The notes beneath the pieces are model-generated. The model did no database searches, was not told where the DNA came from, and saw only the letters and a program-made list of their open reading frames with translations. This document shows positions 5,263 to 6,749 of a DNA stretch of 6,749 bases, in pieces. The stretch's first letter is position 1; each line of letters begins with the position of its first letter. The stretch is from Pseudomonadota bacterium (GTDB taxonomy: Bacteria > Desulfobacterota > Desulfobaccia > Desulfobaccales > 0-14-0-80-60-11). Where the stretch lies: the NCBI GenBank assembly GCA_018897875.1, contig JAHIKF010000447.1, positions 1-6,749 on the forward strand, in the 5' to 3' direction. The position numbers were made by a program, and so were the translations under genes.

Positions 5263-6749
5263 CACTTTTCTCCGCCACCTTGGCCACGCTTACCACCCGC
5301 TCTTCCGGCTCCAGGTCCATGAGTTTGACTCCCTGGGTGACCCGGCCGATCAACGAGACCCCTTTGGCGATCATGCGCAAGATCTTGCCGCCGTCGGTGA
5401 CCAGCATGATTTCATCGTCTTCGTTCACCTGGAGGATAGCCATGATGGGGCCGTTGCGCTTGGTGATGACCAGGCCCCGGACCCCCTGGCCCTTCCGGTG
5501 GTGCTCGGGGTATTTCTTCGGATCGGTGCGCTTGCCGAAGCCCCGCTCCGTCACCGTGAGGATGGTGCCGCCGGGACGCAGCACTTCCATACCCACTACC
5601 CGGTCCTCCGGGGCCACTTCCATGCCCTTGACGCCCCGGGCGGTCCGGCCCATGTCCCGCACCTCCGCCGAGGGGAAGCGGATGATCTTGCCGTAGCGGG
5701 TGCCGATGACGATGCTCTGGTCCGGAGAGCTCAGGGCGGCGCTCACCAGCTCGTCTTCGGGGTCCAGGCTCAGGGCGATGATGCCGCCGGTCCGGGGCCG
5801 CTGGAAGTTCATCAGGTCGGTTTTCTTGACAATGCCCCGCTGGGTGGCCATCACCAGCGAGGGGCCCGGGGTAAATTCCCGTACCGGCAGGATGGTGGCC
5901 AACTTTTCACCTTCGCCAAACGGCAGCAGGTTGACGATGGCCTTACCCTGGGCCGTTGGCGACCCGATGGGAATCTCGTGGACCTTCAACCAGAACACCC
6001 GGCCCTTATTGGTGAACACCAGGAAAAAGCTGTGGGTGGAGGCGATGTAGAGCTGGGAGACGAAGTCGTTTTCCCGGGTGATCATGCCCATGCGGCCCTT
6101 GCCGCCCCGGCGCTGGCTGCGGTAGATGGTCAGGGGGGTGCGCTTGATGTAACTCCGCAGGCTGATGGTCACCACCATCTCCTCGTCGGCAATGAGGTCT
6201 TCGGCGGTGAACTCCTGGGCCTGGGGCACGATTTCGGTGCGCCGGCCGTCGCCGTAGCGCTCCTTGAGATCCGTCAACTCCTGGGTGATGAGGGACTTGA
6301 CCTGGGCCTCTTCCGCCAGGATCTGGAGCAGGCGCTGGATGGTGGCCCTGACCTCCGCGGCCTCATTAATGATCTTCTGGCGCTCCAGCCCGGTGAGGCG
6401 CTGCAGCCGCATTTCCAGGATGGCCTGGGCCTGAATCTCGGAAAGGGCGTAGCGGCTCCGAGTCTCCTCCAGGGTGACCCCCGGCTGGGCGGCCAGGATG
6501 AACAGCCCGGCCATCAACTGCTGTTTGGCCTCCGGCGGATTAGCCGCGGCCCGGATCATGGCGATAACCATATCCAGGAAGTCCAGGGCGATGAGGAAGC
6601 CCTCCAGGATGTGGGCCCGGGCCTCCGCATGTTTCAACTCGTAACGGGTGCGCCGGACAATCACCTCCCGGCGGTGCTCCAGGAAATGATGCAGCAGGTC
6701 TTTGAGACTGAGGAGCTCCGGCCGGTTGTGGACGATGCCCACCAGGTTG
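5219..6749 (-). CDS. gyrA: DNA gyrase subunit A, C-terminal part (cut by right edge)
   Basis: Subunit A of the ATP-dependent type II topoisomerase that negatively supercoils DNA with GyrB. 509 complete codons are visible; the N-terminal winged-helix domain, with the catalytic tyrosine and quinolone-resistance region, lies outside. The fragment starts in the tower/coiled-coil part (LSLKDLLHHFLEHRREVIVRRT...), continues through LSEIQAQAILEMRLQRLTGLE, and enters the C-terminal beta-pinwheel. The GyrA box QRRGGKG (residues 212-218 of the fragment) identifies gyrase rather than topoisomerase IV ParC. Repeated blade motifs follow, such as TNKGRVFWLKVHEIP, TQRGIVKKTDL, TRYGKIIRFP, TERGFGKRT and TDGGKILRM. 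It ends in a short acidic tail, SDDGEPEPEPDLGIS. The last 44 nt overlap gpsA in another frame. Identity is certain. Confidence 0.97.
   Translation of the reverse strand, partial: NLVGIVHNRPELLSLKDLLHHFLEHRREVIVRRTRYELKHAEARAHILEGFLIALDFLDMVIAMIRAAANPPEAKQQLMAGLFILAAQPGVTLEETRSRYALSEIQAQAILEMRLQRLTGLERQKIINEAAEVRATIQRLLQILAEEAQVKSLITQELTDLKERYGDGRRTEIVPQAQEFTAEDLIADEEMVVTISLRSYIKRTPLTIYRSQRRGGKGRMGMITRENDFVSQLYIASTHSFFLVFTNKGRVFWLKVHEIPIGSPTAQGKAIVNLLPFGEGEKLATILPVREFTPGPSLVMATQRGIVKKTDLMNFQRPRTGGIIALSLDPEDELVSAALSSPDQSIVIGTRYGKIIRFPSAEVRDMGRTARGVKGMEVAPEDRVVGMEVLRPGGTILTVTERGFGKRTDPKKYPEHHRKGQGVRGLVITKRNGPIMAILQVNEDDEIMLVTDGGKILRMIAKGVSLIGRVTQGVKLMDLEPEERVVSVAKVAEKSDDGEPEPEPDLGIS
5237..5254 (-). 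repeat. Hexamer repeat within the gyrA/gpsA overlap
   Basis: On the coding strand the hexamers GAACCC, GAGCCC, GAGCCC occur in tandem. Read in the gyrA frame they encode EPEPEP of the acidic tail; in the gpsA frame they encode the PSPSP part of its N-terminal extension. Because the unit is six bases, gain or loss of copies would keep both frames intact. Confidence 0.85.
5270..5273 (-). promoter_or_regulatory. Shine-Dalgarno of gpsA inside gyrA
   Basis: GGAG on the minus strand, followed by AAAAGTG and the gpsA ATG at 5262. It lies within the gyrA coding sequence upstream of its stop, as expected for an overlapping, translationally coupled gene pair. It decides the start in favour of ATG over the adjacent GTG. 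Confidence 0.7.

Overview
This is a GC-rich bacterial chromosomal segment in which every supportable gene lies on the minus strand, so transcription runs from the right edge to the left. In that order the genes are: the C-terminal part of gyrA (DNA gyrase subunit A, running off the right edge); gpsA (glycerol-3-phosphate dehydrogenase), overlapping gyrA by 44 nt; a plant/trypanosome-like ATP-dependent 6-phosphofructokinase (pfkA); a short cysteine-rich YkgJ-type protein; a small unrecognised reading frame that looks frameshifted; an exported six-TPR protein; and the N-terminal 200 residues of metG (methionyl-tRNA synthetase, running off the left edge).

The content is mostly housekeeping: DNA topology (gyrA), glycerophospholipid backbone supply (gpsA), glycolysis (pfkA) and tRNA charging (metG). 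gyrA and gpsA are almost certainly co-transcribed and probably translationally coupled. The shared direction and short gaps (77 to about 300 nt) allow longer read-through, but repeats fill the gaps and no convincing promoter or intrinsic terminator was found. The sequence does not identify the organism. The gene set, the long plant-like PFK, the GC-rich codon use and the style of intergenic repeats would suit a Desulfobacterota (deltaproteobacterial) lineage, but that is a low-confidence inference.

The most distinctive property of the window is its intergenic DNA. Each gap left of gpsA carries at least one short palindromic or tandem repeat: four perfect heptamers abutting the metG start; a GGTGCG/CGCACC palindrome just upstream of the TPR gene; two related GC-rich elements flanking the small broken reading frame; an inverted pair of similar elements upstream of the ykgJ-type gene; a degenerate heptamer array right after pfkA; and a MITE-like inverted repeat of about 97 bp between gpsA and pfkA. 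The gyrA/gpsA overlap contains a hexamer repeat read in two frames at once.

I see no CRISPR array, transposase, integrase, phage gene, toxin-antitoxin pair, tRNA or rRNA, and no convincing new multi-gene system. The points most worth a second look are the T7 homopolymer that splits the small ORF, the dual-frame hexamer repeat at the gyrA/gpsA junction, the metG start lacking a Shine-Dalgarno next to a heptamer array, and the density of intergenic repeats.
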